In this document: positions 54,661 to 64,000 of the stretch, piece by piece
Position numbering within the stretch: position 1 is the stretch's first letter
How the letters are laid out: every line of letters begins with the position of its first letter
Assembly: GCF_900166585.1 (NCBI RefSeq)
Contig: NZ_FVZC01000008.1
Coordinates: 310,001-374,000, forward strand
Direction: 5' to 3'
Origin: Mesobacillus jeotgali
GTDB taxonomy: Bacteria > Bacillota > Bacilli > Bacillales > Cytobacillaceae
Length of the DNA: 64,000 nt
Position numbers and translations under genes: made by a program
The notes under the pieces: generated by a model
Databases searched by the model: none
What the model saw: only the letters and a program-made list of their open reading frames with translations
What the model was told of the DNA's origin: nothing

Positions 54661-55192
54661 TTTGCAATCCTTTCGGGATCGCGCGCGTTCCAATGTATTC
54701 CCGGGTAGCTTTACCATACTCCTGGATATGGATCATGAACCAATCACGAAAATTGAATTATGGCAGGGAAAATTGATAGAAAACACAAAAAAGATGCTTC
54801 AAAAATGAATTTTCAAGGCCAGTTTTCTAAAGTGTGTGATAATTAGGTGCTAATGCGCTAGCGGGGACTTAATGAATTGTGAAAGTTTTTAGACAATCAC
54901 CGATAAATTTTTTTGCTGGGATGTTAATGGTATGGGGATAGGAGTAAAGTTGCGAAATCTCTCAAAAGGAGTCATTAAACAGAAAAAAACGGACCTAAAA
55001 ACAGGTCCGCAGAAAAGTATATTATACTAATAAAATAAATTTTTAGCAATATTGCATAAGCACTAGATGGGATAGCATATGAAAATACAGATTTACATTC
55101 TAATACCTTTATAAATATAATTATACCTATAGGGGTTTTATCCAACACCAAGAATATTAACACAAACGACCCTGTTAACAAGACAGGAGGTT

Positions 55193-55228
55193 ATGATGTG
55201 TAAGGATAAAATAAGTCCCCAGGAATAA
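55193..55228 (+). CDS. possible 11-residue leader ORF before comK
   Basis: ATGATG preceded by AGGAGG opens an 11-codon frame (MMCKDKISPQE) that ends 97 bp before the comK start. The ribosome binding site is strong, which is unusual for a chance ORF. It could regulate comK translation or transcription. It is too short for coding statistics. Confidence 0.3.
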   Translation: MMCKDKISPQE

Positions 55229-55324
55229 GTCGGGTGGACCATCCTGTGGACAGGTGTGTTGGGTATGCCAACTCTGTTAGTATACCTTCTTTGTCGAAGA
55301 ATGCAATACATAGGAGGGCTAAAG

Positions 55325-55876
55325 ATGAGCCTATTGGATGATTACAGGATTAATCAAGAAACAGTGTTGCTGACAGGAGAGTATAACGAATACGGAAAGC
55401 TTTGTACCAGAGTGATTGAAGCTGAGAAAACCTTTCTTGTCAATATGAGGCCTATTGAAGTGATCAATAAGACGTTGCTCGGTTTAGGGTCTGACTTTCA
55501 TGCTGGCCGGAAAAGCGCGAGAGAAATATTGGGGGATATAAAAATGTGCCCCATAAAAATTAATTGTACTCTGGGGATATGGCTATTTCCGACTAAATCT
55601 TACAATGATGATTTTTGCATCTGGTTTTCCCTTGAACATGTACAAAAAACGAAACCAATTGGGATACGAAAAACAGAAGTATATTTAAGCTATAATCACA
55701 CATTTACAGTTAATATAAAGCAATCTACCTTCAATGACCGAAAACAAAAAGCAAAGGACCTGCGCGAAGAAATGCTGAAAAATTCCAAGGGCGTGCTAAC
55801 CTTCTACGTTGAACCTGCAAAGGGTCTGGTGATTTGTGAAGGAGAAGGGATAAACAGGTATCAAATAAGAAAGTAA
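55325..55876 (+). CDS. comK: competence transcription factor ComK
   Basis: The 183-residue protein resembles ComK: a short N-terminus, then TRVIEAEKTFLVNMRPIEVI, SDFHAGRKSAREILGDI and KINCTLGIWLFPTKSYNDD, which align by eye with VNMKPLQIV, SSYAGRKAGTYEVT and QIFLFPT of B. subtilis ComK. ComK binds paired AT boxes and activates DNA-uptake genes, ssbB and itself. The ATG at 55325 follows AGGAGGG by six bases; a longer frame starts at 55256. Neighbours are the IDEAL-type gene and a sigma factor. A terminator follows. Confidence 0.88.
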   Translation: MSLLDDYRINQETVLLTGEYNEYGKLCTRVIEAEKTFLVNMRPIEVINKTLLGLGSDFHAGRKSAREILGDIKMCPIKINCTLGIWLFPTKSYNDDFCIWFSLEHVQKTKPIGIRKTEVYLSYNHTFTVNIKQSTFNDRKQKAKDLREEMLKNSKGVLTFYVEPAKGLVICEGEGINRYQIRK

Positions 55877-55886
55877 TACAATGTAA

Positions 55887-55917
55887 ACATCCATTTTTTT
55901 GAGTGGATGTTTTTTTA
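55887..55917 (+). terminator. terminator of comK
   Basis: ACATCCA and TGGATGT pair around the loop and are followed by seven T. Confidence 0.8.
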
Positions 55918-55937
55918 TTTACTGTCAGTGGTTTGAT

Positions 55938-55966
55938 TTGACTATTATAATTTATGTATAGGATAT
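55938..55966 (+). promoter_or_regulatory. promoter of the remnant module (same as Esx-like module B)
   Basis: TTGACT, 17 bp, GGATAT. At 58567-58595 TTGACG, 17 bp, GGATAT has the same layout, and the following bases (TTAATTACCTTA and CTAA) also match. This shows common descent of the two upstream regions. Confidence 0.6.
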
Positions 55967-56065
55967 TATTTATTAATTACCTTATTTTACTAATTGCAAG
56001 AAACTTTTTTACGAGAAAAAAAGGGACTTAGTATTTTAAGGTTTACAGCAGAAGGATGAACTTAA

Positions 56066-56396
56066 TTGGAGGAAATAATATATTATCTCGACGCCGCTAT
56101 TGTGATGTGGTGTATCTCTCAAATCGCTTTTAGCTTTACAATCCTCGTGGCGGGTCATTCTATGATGGAATACTCTGAGGGGGGGAACATATTAACAACC
56201 CGTAACAAGATACCAGAAAATCATTAATTTCATCATGGCGTTTACAATAGGAGCAGGTCCGTTCTTTTATAAGAGACTTCTTAAGCACCCTGGTGGAAAA
56301 GAAAAACTGAATATGAACGGTTCCGTTTTAGCGATGACAATTGGCAGTATCATATTTTATAATTTGCTTATGTTGGTTATTGGGCCGTTTATATAG
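56066..56396 (+). pseudogene. frameshifted copy of the small membrane protein of module B
   Basis: The TTG at 56066 follows AAGGATG and reads EEIIYYLDAAIVMWCIS and VAGHSMMEYSEGG, close to EEVIYFIEMTIVIWFLF and VGRVMIEYYEWG of the intact gene at 59918. After a one-base shift near 56196 the frame continues QPVTRYQKIINF and AGPFFYKRLL, matching NPSTLYEKTINT and VGPFIYKKLY. The full coding length would be about 109 codons. The single frameshift could be decay or a sequencing error. No Esx-like gene precedes it, though the module-type promoter is kept. Confidence 0.75.
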
Positions 56397-56539
56397 AAAT
56401 ACCAAAGAAATTTTAAGTGTGTAAATTCTTTAAGGGAACATTCTGGCAAAAAAACTAATCAAACGTTCATTAAATTTCCGGATTCAATCCATTATTACCC
56501 TTGAAAAAAGACGGGTAATTTCAACTTTTACCAAAAATA

Positions 56540-56568
56540 TTGAAAGCGATTTCTGTGTAAGGTATACT
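56540..56568 (+). promoter_or_regulatory. glpK promoter with overlapping cre box
   Basis: TTGAAA (56540-56545) and TATACT (56563-56568) are 17 bp apart. TTGAAAGCGATTTCT (56540-56554), covering the -35, fits the cre consensus over 15 positions, so CcpA should repress glpK directly. Confidence 0.65.
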
Positions 56569-56588
56569 GCAAGTAAGTTAATAACCGT

Positions 56589-56659
56589 GATGGAGTCGGG
56601 GAGAATCACACAGACAAATCCTTTTATCGGGGCAGTTTCTGTATGGATTCTCCTCTTTT
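56589..56659 (+). promoter_or_regulatory. GlpP-type antiterminator leader (4) for glpK
   Basis: GATGGAGTCGGGGAGAATC, a diverged form of the GATG-GGAGAATC core of the other three leaders, overlaps the 5' arm of a hairpin (GGAGAATC with GATTCTCC at 56646-56653, and ACAGA with TCTGT), closed by CTCTTTTC. In B. subtilis GlpP controls glpFK in this way. Confidence 0.75.
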
Positions 56660-56699
56660 CACTTTATAAGATAGTATCAACTTTTAACACTTAGATTAG

Positions 56700-58389
<1,690 letters not shown>

Positions 58390-58408
58390 AAATTTGCAAT
58401 TAAGGAAG

Positions 58409-58445
58409 AGACCAATTAGCCTTTTTATGGCCTTTTGGTCTTTTT
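58409..58445 (+). terminator. terminator of glpK
   Basis: AGACCAA and TTGGTCT pair, followed by five T. Confidence 0.75.
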
Positions 58446-58566
58446 CTGTTTTAGAGGAACGGTTGTGCGACTTTTCGAAGGCATGAACTCAAATATAGAC
58501 TAATGGCTCTTTTAGGTGCAATTTATTCAAGGTTAATATGAATAGGGGTGATGATGAGGCTATCAT

Positions 58567-58595
58567 TTGACGAGGGTATCCATAATGTAGGATAT
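58567..58595 (+). promoter_or_regulatory. promoter of Esx-like module B
   Basis: TTGACG, 17 bp, GGATAT, 60 bp before the start codon. It is homologous to the sequence at 55938-55966. Confidence 0.55.
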
Positions 58596-58654
58596 TAATG
58601 TTAATTACCTTAATTTTCTAAATGGATTTAACATGAAGGGGTGCTGCTAGAAGT

Positions 58655-59881
58655 ATGCAATCAATCAAATTTAAGGGTGGTTTTGTCCAAACGCTCAATC
58701 CTGAAGTCAGGCGACTCACAGCACAGGCAGCGCAGCTTCAGCAGGGCGTTTCGATGGTAAAAGGAAGCCTGGATGCAAGAATATCCTCTCGTCGGGGGAT
58801 TGGTGCCAACCTCGCAAGAGCAGGCAGTTCTCTCGGGAAATTAGAACAGAGATTGAGTGAGTTGAATTCTTTCGTGAGCCAATCTGTTGAGTCCTATACA
58901 TTAGCCGAAAACAGGGTGAACAAGAAGGCTGTTTCGCTCATCTCTTCATGGAATAAAGTATTTGGTGTTGGTGCAGGTCATAAGGCTGGGGCTGACGCAA
59001 TAAAAAAGCAATTGTCAAAAGTGGATAGGAAAAATTCCACCTTTGATGAAATACTAAGTTACTTTGGTTTAGTTAATGAAAAGATGGGATTCATGGATGC
59101 TGCTCTCATTGGTTCACAATTGACATCCATGTTAACGGCTTTTGCTGTTGGCAAGAAGCTGCGTATCCATTACTTGGACGGAAAACCTTCACTCTGGCAG
59201 AAATTAAAAGGAGGATATAGGTTTTCTGTAGGGGCTGATGCATCATGGACCAGCAAAGGCAAATACAGTTCGAAAACAGCCAAATTTTTATATGACTTTG
59301 CCAAGTCGACACCCAACAATCCAATCACAAAGCAAATGCATAAAATCGTATCTTCCTACAATAACCCATCAGCTATACTAAAACATGTAGCTGGTTTCCC
59401 GAAAAACGCTAACTTTATGCGTGCTGAACATTTGATGAAGTCTATTCATGAGAGAATTGATATGGGGACAAAAGGTATGTTAAAAACCGTAGCAGAAGCT
59501 AAAGGGTTTGCTAAGGTTGGGAGAGGGATTCCTGTAGTAAGTACAGGAATTACATTCGCTGCCAGTTTCGCTGAGTTTAATAGTTCCCGTGATAGCCATA
59601 AAGGAATTGGTGAAAGTTTTGGAAGAGCAGTCGGCGGCCTCTCCTTAGATATGGCAGCCATCGGAACCGGAGCAAAAGCCGGTGCTATGATTGGCAGTTT
59701 GGGTGGCCCAGTTGGTGTTGTTGTGGGAGTAGCAGTGGGCGGATTTGTAGGCGGTTTGGTTAGCGTGAAATTCGGAGACCAAATTAAGGATATTGGTGGC
59801 CGTGCAGGAAAACTTGCTGGTGATTGGGTAAACTCAAGAGTCCCTGGATTGAAAAAGTCTATTTCAAGCTGGTTCAAATAA
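58655..59881 (+). CDS. Esx/LXG-like secreted protein with glycine-zipper C-terminus, module B
   Basis: The 408-residue protein repeats the layout of module A: an N-terminal helical domain ending with YTLAE at residues 81-85 (YxxxE), the motif LDARISSRRGIGA aligned to IDPRIKSRRQIGA, a middle region of 200 residues that differs from module A, and a C-terminal glycine-rich stretch (GAKAGAMIGSLGGPVGV, then VGGFVGGLV) that could insert in membranes. It lacks a signal peptide. The ATG is 13 bases from GAAGGGG. Downstream lie small membrane proteins and an EspG-like paralogue. I propose a T7SS-exported effector; this is not demonstrated. Confidence 0.65.
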   Translation: MQSIKFKGGFVQTLNPEVRRLTAQAAQLQQGVSMVKGSLDARISSRRGIGANLARAGSSLGKLEQRLSELNSFVSQSVESYTLAENRVNKKAVSLISSWNKVFGVGAGHKAGADAIKKQLSKVDRKNSTFDEILSYFGLVNEKMGFMDAALIGSQLTSMLTAFAVGKKLRIHYLDGKPSLWQKLKGGYRFSVGADASWTSKGKYSSKTAKFLYDFAKSTPNNPITKQMHKIVSSYNNPSAILKHVAGFPKNANFMRAEHLMKSIHERIDMGTKGMLKTVAEAKGFAKVGRGIPVVSTGITFAASFAEFNSSRDSHKGIGESFGRAVGGLSLDMAAIGTGAKAGAMIGSLGGPVGVVVGVAVGGFVGGLVSVKFGDQIKDIGGRAGKLAGDWVNSRVPGLKKSISSWFK

Positions 59882-59917
59882 TATTTAAAGATAAGATGAA
59901 GGTGGAATTTGATTGAC

Positions 59918-60256
59918 ATGACTGTTGAAGAAGTAATTTATTTTATAGAAATGACAATCGTTATCTGGTTCCTTTTCCAAAGCGGTTACGCGATGGCAGT
60001 TCTATTGGTGGGGAGAGTCATGATTGAGTATTATGAGTGGGGAATTTTTGAAAATCCATCAACACTCTATGAAAAGACCATTAATACCTTGCTTACAGTT
60101 ACAGCAGGCGTAGGTCCGTTTATATACAAAAAATTATACAAAGTAAATTGGTTTTTTAGAAAAATTCTTATGTTGCTCTTTTTAATTTTGTTCGGAATCG
60201 CTGGGATTGTCATTTACCAGATTGTTAGTATCTCTTTGCGTTCATTATTCCTTTAA
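59918..60256 (+). CDS. two-TM small membrane protein, possible immunity, module B
   Basis: The 112-residue product has a membrane helix near 7-30, a central EYYEWGIFENPS segment and a second helix near 80-102. The start ATG at 59918 aligns with the GTG start of the degenerate copy at 60322, and a related remnant lies at 56066. Position right after a membrane-active-type effector gene and its repeated duplication are typical of immunity genes, but the function is inferred. Confidence 0.6.
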   Translation: MTVEEVIYFIEMTIVIWFLFQSGYAMAVLLVGRVMIEYYEWGIFENPSTLYEKTINTLLTVTAGVGPFIYKKLYKVNWFFRKILMLLFLILFGIAGIVIYQIVSISLRSLFL

Positions 60257-60321
60257 GGTACTGTTACGGAACAATGTAACTAAATAGTTCAAGTTACAAG
60301 ATAAAGTAGAAAATCACGCGC

Positions 60322-60658
60322 GTGAATGGCGAAGAAGTTATATTTTTTATTGAGAAGGCAATCGCAATTTGGTTCATCGCTCAAAGCGGTTACGTTTTAG
60401 CTGTTTTAATATTAGGCATAGTCATGATTGAGTATTATGAGTGGGGAATCTATGAAAAACCATCTACACCCTATGAAAAACGACTAATACACTGTTAACT
60501 CAACAGTAGGTGTAGGGCCGTTCATCTATAAAAAATTATATAGGGTTAACTGGTTTTTCAGAAAGATTCTTATGTTGCTATTTTTAATTCTTTTTGGAAT
60601 TATAGGAGTCATCATTTTCAATATTGTTAGCACAACTCTACGTTCGATTTTTCTGTAG
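60322..60658 (+). pseudogene. degenerate duplicate of the module B membrane protein
   Basis: It encodes NGEEVIFFIEKAIAIWFIAQ and VMIEYYEWGIYEKPS, nearly the same as the gene just upstream. It then loses frame near 60480 and meets stops, and in a later frame continues VGPFIYKKLYRVNWFF and the second helix. So it is a decayed tandem copy, about 66 bp after the intact gene. Confidence 0.8.
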
Positions 60659-60829
60659 TTAGTGCTTTTTTCGACAAGTATTCCACACGAGCGAATTCTA
60701 TTGCTGGTTGTAACGGTCGGAAACCGCTATGAAAAGATGTTGCATACATTGGATAGGTATATGAAAAAGGATTTGCGTAGAATTCTTTTCGGTCATAATC
60801 AATTTTATATAAGAAGGATGTGGAAGGGC

Positions 60830-61627
60830 ATGAAGCCACTTTTGGCGTGTACAACGGAAGAACTGGCATTATTAGTGACATTTTGCGGTTATCCTGAAGT
60901 AGGGAAGGGAATAGCTGAGTCATCTATGGGTGGTTTAACACCTGAAAAGTGGGAATCAGTCATGCAGGCCACAATTCATCAATTGATGCTCAAGCAAATA
61001 TGGGACTATGAAAGGGAAGTGAATAACGAAGTTCCAATCAGCAAGGAAATGGAAACCTTCATTAAGTCCTATGTGGGGTCGCGATGGATGATTCGCTGCT
61101 CCTCCGTACCGGAACAACATATTTTAATGATCCATAAGATTGACGAAGAAATTTGGCTTTCCCACTTGATCGATCGGGATATCATCCATGAATTTGCCTA
61201 CATAACATCGGAGGAACTGGCATCTCATATAAAAGAATATTATTCGTTTCAAGATATTGATTTTGCAGATGATATGTCATTCCAATTGACTGAGAATGAT
61301 TTTGATTTGCTAAGTAATAGAAGTAATATTTCTGGACTGGAAGCCTATACATATTTGTCTTCTGAAGAAAGTAAAGCCTTCAATGAATTCACAAATTCTC
61401 TAGATTTAAAACAATGGTCGTTGAATAATATTTCGATGTTTAACCTTCCTGACCTGGATGCTGATCCGATGCTCACCAATATTGTGTTTTTTCTGCCGTC
61501 TTTAAAAGGAATTTGGATCGTTGAATACACAAACGAATCAGAAAGACCTATCCATATCAACTTGCGTTCCAATGAAGTATGGGAAGACATGCTTGATGGA
61601 TTAGGACAAATTGCTTCAGATTTATAA
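60830..61627 (+). CDS. soluble partner protein of module B (possible EspG-like chaperone)
   Basis: With the ATG at 60830 the product is 265 residues and aligns end to end with the 262-residue protein of module A; an open frame upstream (from 60662) has no counterpart there. It has no membrane segment. Conserved blocks are TTEELALLVTFCGY near the start, FQLTENDFDLL in the middle and IWIVEYTNESERPIHINL near the end. The site AAGAAGGA lies 11 bases upstream. As in module A it may bind the Esx-like protein or act in immunity. Confidence 0.6.
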   Translation: MKPLLACTTEELALLVTFCGYPEVGKGIAESSMGGLTPEKWESVMQATIHQLMLKQIWDYEREVNNEVPISKEMETFIKSYVGSRWMIRCSSVPEQHILMIHKIDEEIWLSHLIDRDIIHEFAYITSEELASHIKEYYSFQDIDFADDMSFQLTENDFDLLSNRSNISGLEAYTYLSSEESKAFNEFTNSLDLKQWSLNNISMFNLPDLDADPMLTNIVFFLPSLKGIWIVEYTNESERPIHINLRSNEVWEDMLDGLGQIASDL

Positions 61628-61634
61628 ATGAAAG

Positions 61635-61659
61635 GGAGCCTGATGACAGGCTCCTTTTG
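61635..61659 (+). terminator. terminator of Esx-like module B
   Basis: GGAGCCTG and CAGGCTCC around a 4-nt loop with four T. Confidence 0.8.
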
Positions 61660-61705
61660 TCATCCAGTCAGCAGTAAAATTTTTGTGTATGATCAAAGGT
61701 AGATA

Positions 61706-61745
61706 ATTTTACAAAAAAGTAGTAAAATTTTTAGTAAAATATAAT
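61706..61745 (+). promoter_or_regulatory. GTAAAAT-repeat operator/promoter region of galE
   Basis: ATTTTAC (61706-61712), TAGTAAAAT (61720-61728 and again 61732-61740) and TATAAT (61740-61745) lie 25-65 bp before galE. The repeats match those before the tandem esterase and lacZ. No cre box was seen here. Confidence 0.5.
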
Positions 61746-61769
61746 ATATTTTTACTTGGAGGGATTTTC

Positions 61770-62753
61770 ATGGCGGTGTTGGTTACTGGCGGTGCCGGTT
61801 ATATTGGGAGTCATACTGTATTAGAGCTTTTAAAGCGCGGGGAAGAAGTTGTAGTTATAGATAATCTGCAAAAAGGCCATCAAGAAGCCTTGTTACATGA
61901 AGCAAAGTTCTTCGAAGGAGATTTAAGGGACCCTGCATTCCTGGATCAGGTGTTCACTGAAAACGAAATTGATGCGGTCGTTCACTTTGCTGCAGACTCT
62001 CTTGTTGGCGAAAGTGTAGAAAACCCGCTTAAGTACTATGACAACAATGTCGGCGGAGCGATCTCACTTTTGAAAGCGATGTCAAAACATGATGTTAAGA
62101 AAATTGTATTCTCTTCCACTGCAGCAGTTTACGGTGAGCCGGATCTTGTGCCAATTCCTGAGACCCTGGAGACAAACCCGACCAATCCTTATGGGGAAAC
62201 GAAGCTGGCAATTGAAAAAATGCTTAAATGGTCTGGGCAGGCGTATGGAATCCAGCATGTCGTGCTCAGGTATTTTAATGTAGCCGGTGCCGATCTTGAT
62301 GGCAAGCTTGGGGAAGATCATCAGCCAGAGACACACTTGATCCCAATCGTGTTGCAGGTCGCACTGGGCAAACGTGAAAAGATCATGATTTTTGGGGACG
62401 ACTACGATACACCGGATGGATCCTGCATTCGTGATTATATCCATGTGACGGACCTTGCGGATGCACATATCCTCGCGATCAAAAGACTGCGTGAGGGCGG
62501 TTCAAGCTCTGTTTATAATCTCGGGAATGGCAATGGCTTCTCCGTAAAAGATGTGATAGAACTTTCACGCAAGGTTACCGGCAAGCCGATTCCTGCTGAA
62601 GTAGCCCCTAGGCGTGCGGGAGATCCTGCTAGGCTTGTTGCTTCTTCTGAAAAAGCAGCGAATGAACTTGGCTGGAAGCCGAAACATGCAGCACTCGAAA
62701 CAATGATTGACAGTGCCTGGAATTGGTTCCAAAAGCATCCCGATGGCTATTAA
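61770..62753 (+). CDS. galE: UDP-glucose 4-epimerase
   Basis: The 327-residue protein has the NAD-binding VTGGAGYIGSHTVLELL motif, SSTAAVYGEP with the catalytic Ser/Thr, YGETKLAIEK (YxxxK) and RYFNVAGAD, as expected for extended SDR epimerases. It interconverts UDP-galactose and UDP-glucose. The ATG follows GGAGG; galT starts 27 bp after its stop. It should complete the pathway from LacZ. Confidence 0.95.
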   Translation: MAVLVTGGAGYIGSHTVLELLKRGEEVVVIDNLQKGHQEALLHEAKFFEGDLRDPAFLDQVFTENEIDAVVHFAADSLVGESVENPLKYYDNNVGGAISLLKAMSKHDVKKIVFSSTAAVYGEPDLVPIPETLETNPTNPYGETKLAIEKMLKWSGQAYGIQHVVLRYFNVAGADLDGKLGEDHQPETHLIPIVLQVALGKREKIMIFGDDYDTPDGSCIRDYIHVTDLADAHILAIKRLREGGSSSVYNLGNGNGFSVKDVIELSRKVTGKPIPAEVAPRRAGDPARLVASSEKAANELGWKPKHAALETMIDSAWNWFQKHPDGY

Positions 62754-62780
62754 ACTTCGTTGAAAAGGACAGGTGACGAC

Positions 62781-64000
62781 ATGGCAAACAATATTTTTAC
62801 AGAGATAGAGCGGCTGCTTCAATACGGTGTGCAAAAACAGTTAATCGAAAAATGGGATATCGATTTTGCGCGCAACCAGGTCCTTGATGTTTTAGGACTG
62901 ACTGAATGGGAAGAAACGGAGGCACCGTCTGAAGATGCGGATTCACCTGTTGAAATTCTTAGTGCAATGCTTGACTGGGCAGAAAAACAAGAAATCATTC
63001 CGATGGGCTCCGTGACCTATCGCGATTTGCTTGATACGAAAATCATGGACTGTCTCGTTCCAAGGCCATCATCTGTAATCAAGGAGTTCTATGGCAGGTA
63101 CAACCATCAGGGTCCCGAACAGGCCACAGATTATTTTTACCAATTGTCCAAGGATACTTTGTATATCCGGACTGACCGGATTGCCAAGAACCAGCAATGG
63201 TATAGCGAGACAGAATACGGCAAACTGGAGATTACCATCAATCTATCCAAACCGGAAAAGGATCCAACGGCCATAGCCGCTTCCAAGAATCTTCAAAGCT
63301 CCAATTATCCTAAATGTCTTCTCTGCAAGGAGAATGTAGGCTACGCAGGACGAATCAATCATCCTGCCCGCCAGAGCCACCGGATTATTCCTGTGGACGT
63401 GAATGGTGAAACCTGGTATCTGCAATATTCACCGTACTTATATTACAATGAGCATTCAATTTTGCTGTCTGAAGAGCATCGTCCAATGAAGATATCAAAG
63501 GACAGCTTTGACAGGCTATTGCATTTTGTCGAGCAATTTCCGCATTATTTTATCGGGTCCAATGCAGACTTGCCGATTGTCGGCGGCTCAATCTTAAGTC
63601 ATGACCATTTCCAGGCGGGAAAGCATGATTTCCCAATGGCCAATGCGCCTTTCGAGGAAATGTTCAGCTTGTCTGAATATCCTGGAGTAGAAGCTGGTCT
63701 CGTCCGCTGGCCAATGTCGGTGATCAGGCTGAGAGGTGAGGACCGTCATGCTCTTTCCGAGGCAGGGGGCAAAATACTTGAATCCTGGAAGCTGTACAGT
63801 GATGAAGAAGTTGGCATCTTAGCTGAAAGTAATGGAGAGCGCCATAATACGATTACCCCAATTGCCCGTTTTAGAGATGGCAAATTCGAGCTTGACCTCG
63901 TTTTAAGGAATAATAGAACAAATGAACAACACCCGCTGGGAATTTTCCATCCCCATCAGGATGTCCATCATATTAAAAAGGAAAATATCGGCCTGATTGA
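62781..64000 (+). CDS. galT: galactose-1-phosphate uridylyltransferase (class II), cut by the window edge
   Basis: The frame is open to the last base, about 406 codons, so the C-terminus is outside. Motifs include IIPVDVNGETWYLQYSPYLY and the active-site SHDHFQAGKH, as in GalT2-type enzymes of Firmicutes. It transfers UMP between UDP-glucose and galactose-1-phosphate. ATG 62781 follows AGGTGA. No galK is seen in the window. Confidence 0.92.
   Translation, partial: MANNIFTEIERLLQYGVQKQLIEKWDIDFARNQVLDVLGLTEWEETEAPSEDADSPVEILSAMLDWAEKQEIIPMGSVTYRDLLDTKIMDCLVPRPSSVIKEFYGRYNHQGPEQATDYFYQLSKDTLYIRTDRIAKNQQWYSETEYGKLEITINLSKPEKDPTAIAASKNLQSSNYPKCLLCKENVGYAGRINHPARQSHRIIPVDVNGETWYLQYSPYLYYNEHSILLSEEHRPMKISKDSFDRLLHFVEQFPHYFIGSNADLPIVGGSILSHDHFQAGKHDFPMANAPFEEMFSLSEYPGVEAGLVRWPMSVIRLRGEDRHALSEAGGKILESWKLYSDEEVGILAESNGERHNTITPIARFRDGKFELDLVLRNNRTNEQHPLGIFHPHQDVHHIKKENIGLI

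Noticed and set aside
54975..55181. 68-codon hydrophobic minus-strand frame between the sigma factor gene and comK
   Set aside because: No ribosome binding site, and its hydrophobicity is what AT-rich DNA gives by chance.

Overview
The window looks like a chromosomal segment of a low-GC, Gram-positive, spore-former-like Bacillaceae (Bacillus/Mesobacillus/Cytobacillus type). Reasons: strong AGGAGG-type ribosome binding sites, frequent TTG/GTG starts, CcpA cre boxes, Bacillus-type intrinsic terminators, a ywpF/ssbB/ywqA/ywqB block as in Bacillus subtilis, a comK gene preceded by an IDEAL-domain gene, a GlpP antiterminator, and a class D sortase with its acidic LPxTA substrate. No rRNA, tRNA, CRISPR array or intact insertion sequence was seen.

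Layout. 0-6.6 kb: a small lipoprotein, ywpF, ssbB with a ComK-box-like palindrome, and the SNF2 helicase/SWIM pair ywqA-ywqB. 6.7-10.5 kb: YknW/YknX-like genes followed by small membrane proteins of unknown role. 10.7-11.9 kb: a LysM/NlpC-P60 cell-wall hydrolase. 12.6-15.6 kb: an AT-rich three-gene operon resembling a reduced c-di-GMP-controlled exopolysaccharide system (YdaK/YdaM/YdaJ-like). 17-25.7 kb: a glycerol-phosphate island with a UgpB/A/E-type importer, MBL hydrolase, HAD phosphatase, a secreted lamin-tail/FnIII protein, MgtC and the antiterminator GlpP. Three leaders share one conserved core followed by a terminator, and a fourth such leader lies upstream of glpK at 56.6 kb. This suggests that most of the GlpP regulon is in view.

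26-38.9 kb: lacZ, then a divergent pair of units: a secreted PIG-L/NEW3/GATase-like protein, and a ROK regulator-ABC importer-argininosuccinate-lyase-like operon. The shared intergenic region carries two perfect inverted repeats and a perfect cre site. 39-41.5 kb and 58.6-61.6 kb: two paralogous modules, each with an Esx-like secreted protein (YxxxE signal at residues 81-85 in both, glycine-zipper C-terminus), a paralogous ~262-residue soluble partner, and a small membrane protein that could be an immunity factor. Degenerate copies of the module-B membrane protein lie at 56.1 and 60.3 kb, and the first keeps the toxin-type promoter but has no toxin gene.

41.7-53.4 kb: a DUF6241-like protein, a VanZ-like protein, a secreted M14 carboxypeptidase, sortase D with its substrate, a secreted 5'-nucleotidase, an amidase lipoprotein, and a 1203-residue secreted esterase made of two tandem copies of the same domain set. 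53.7-55.9 kb: a competence locus (IDEAL protein, an unexpected small sigma factor, comK). 56.9-58.4 kb: glpK. The window ends in galE and a galT cut by the window edge. LacZ, GalE, GalT and perhaps the tandem esterase would work together in use of galactose-containing sugars; cre sites before lacZ, the esterase, glpK and the ROK operon indicate carbon catabolite control.
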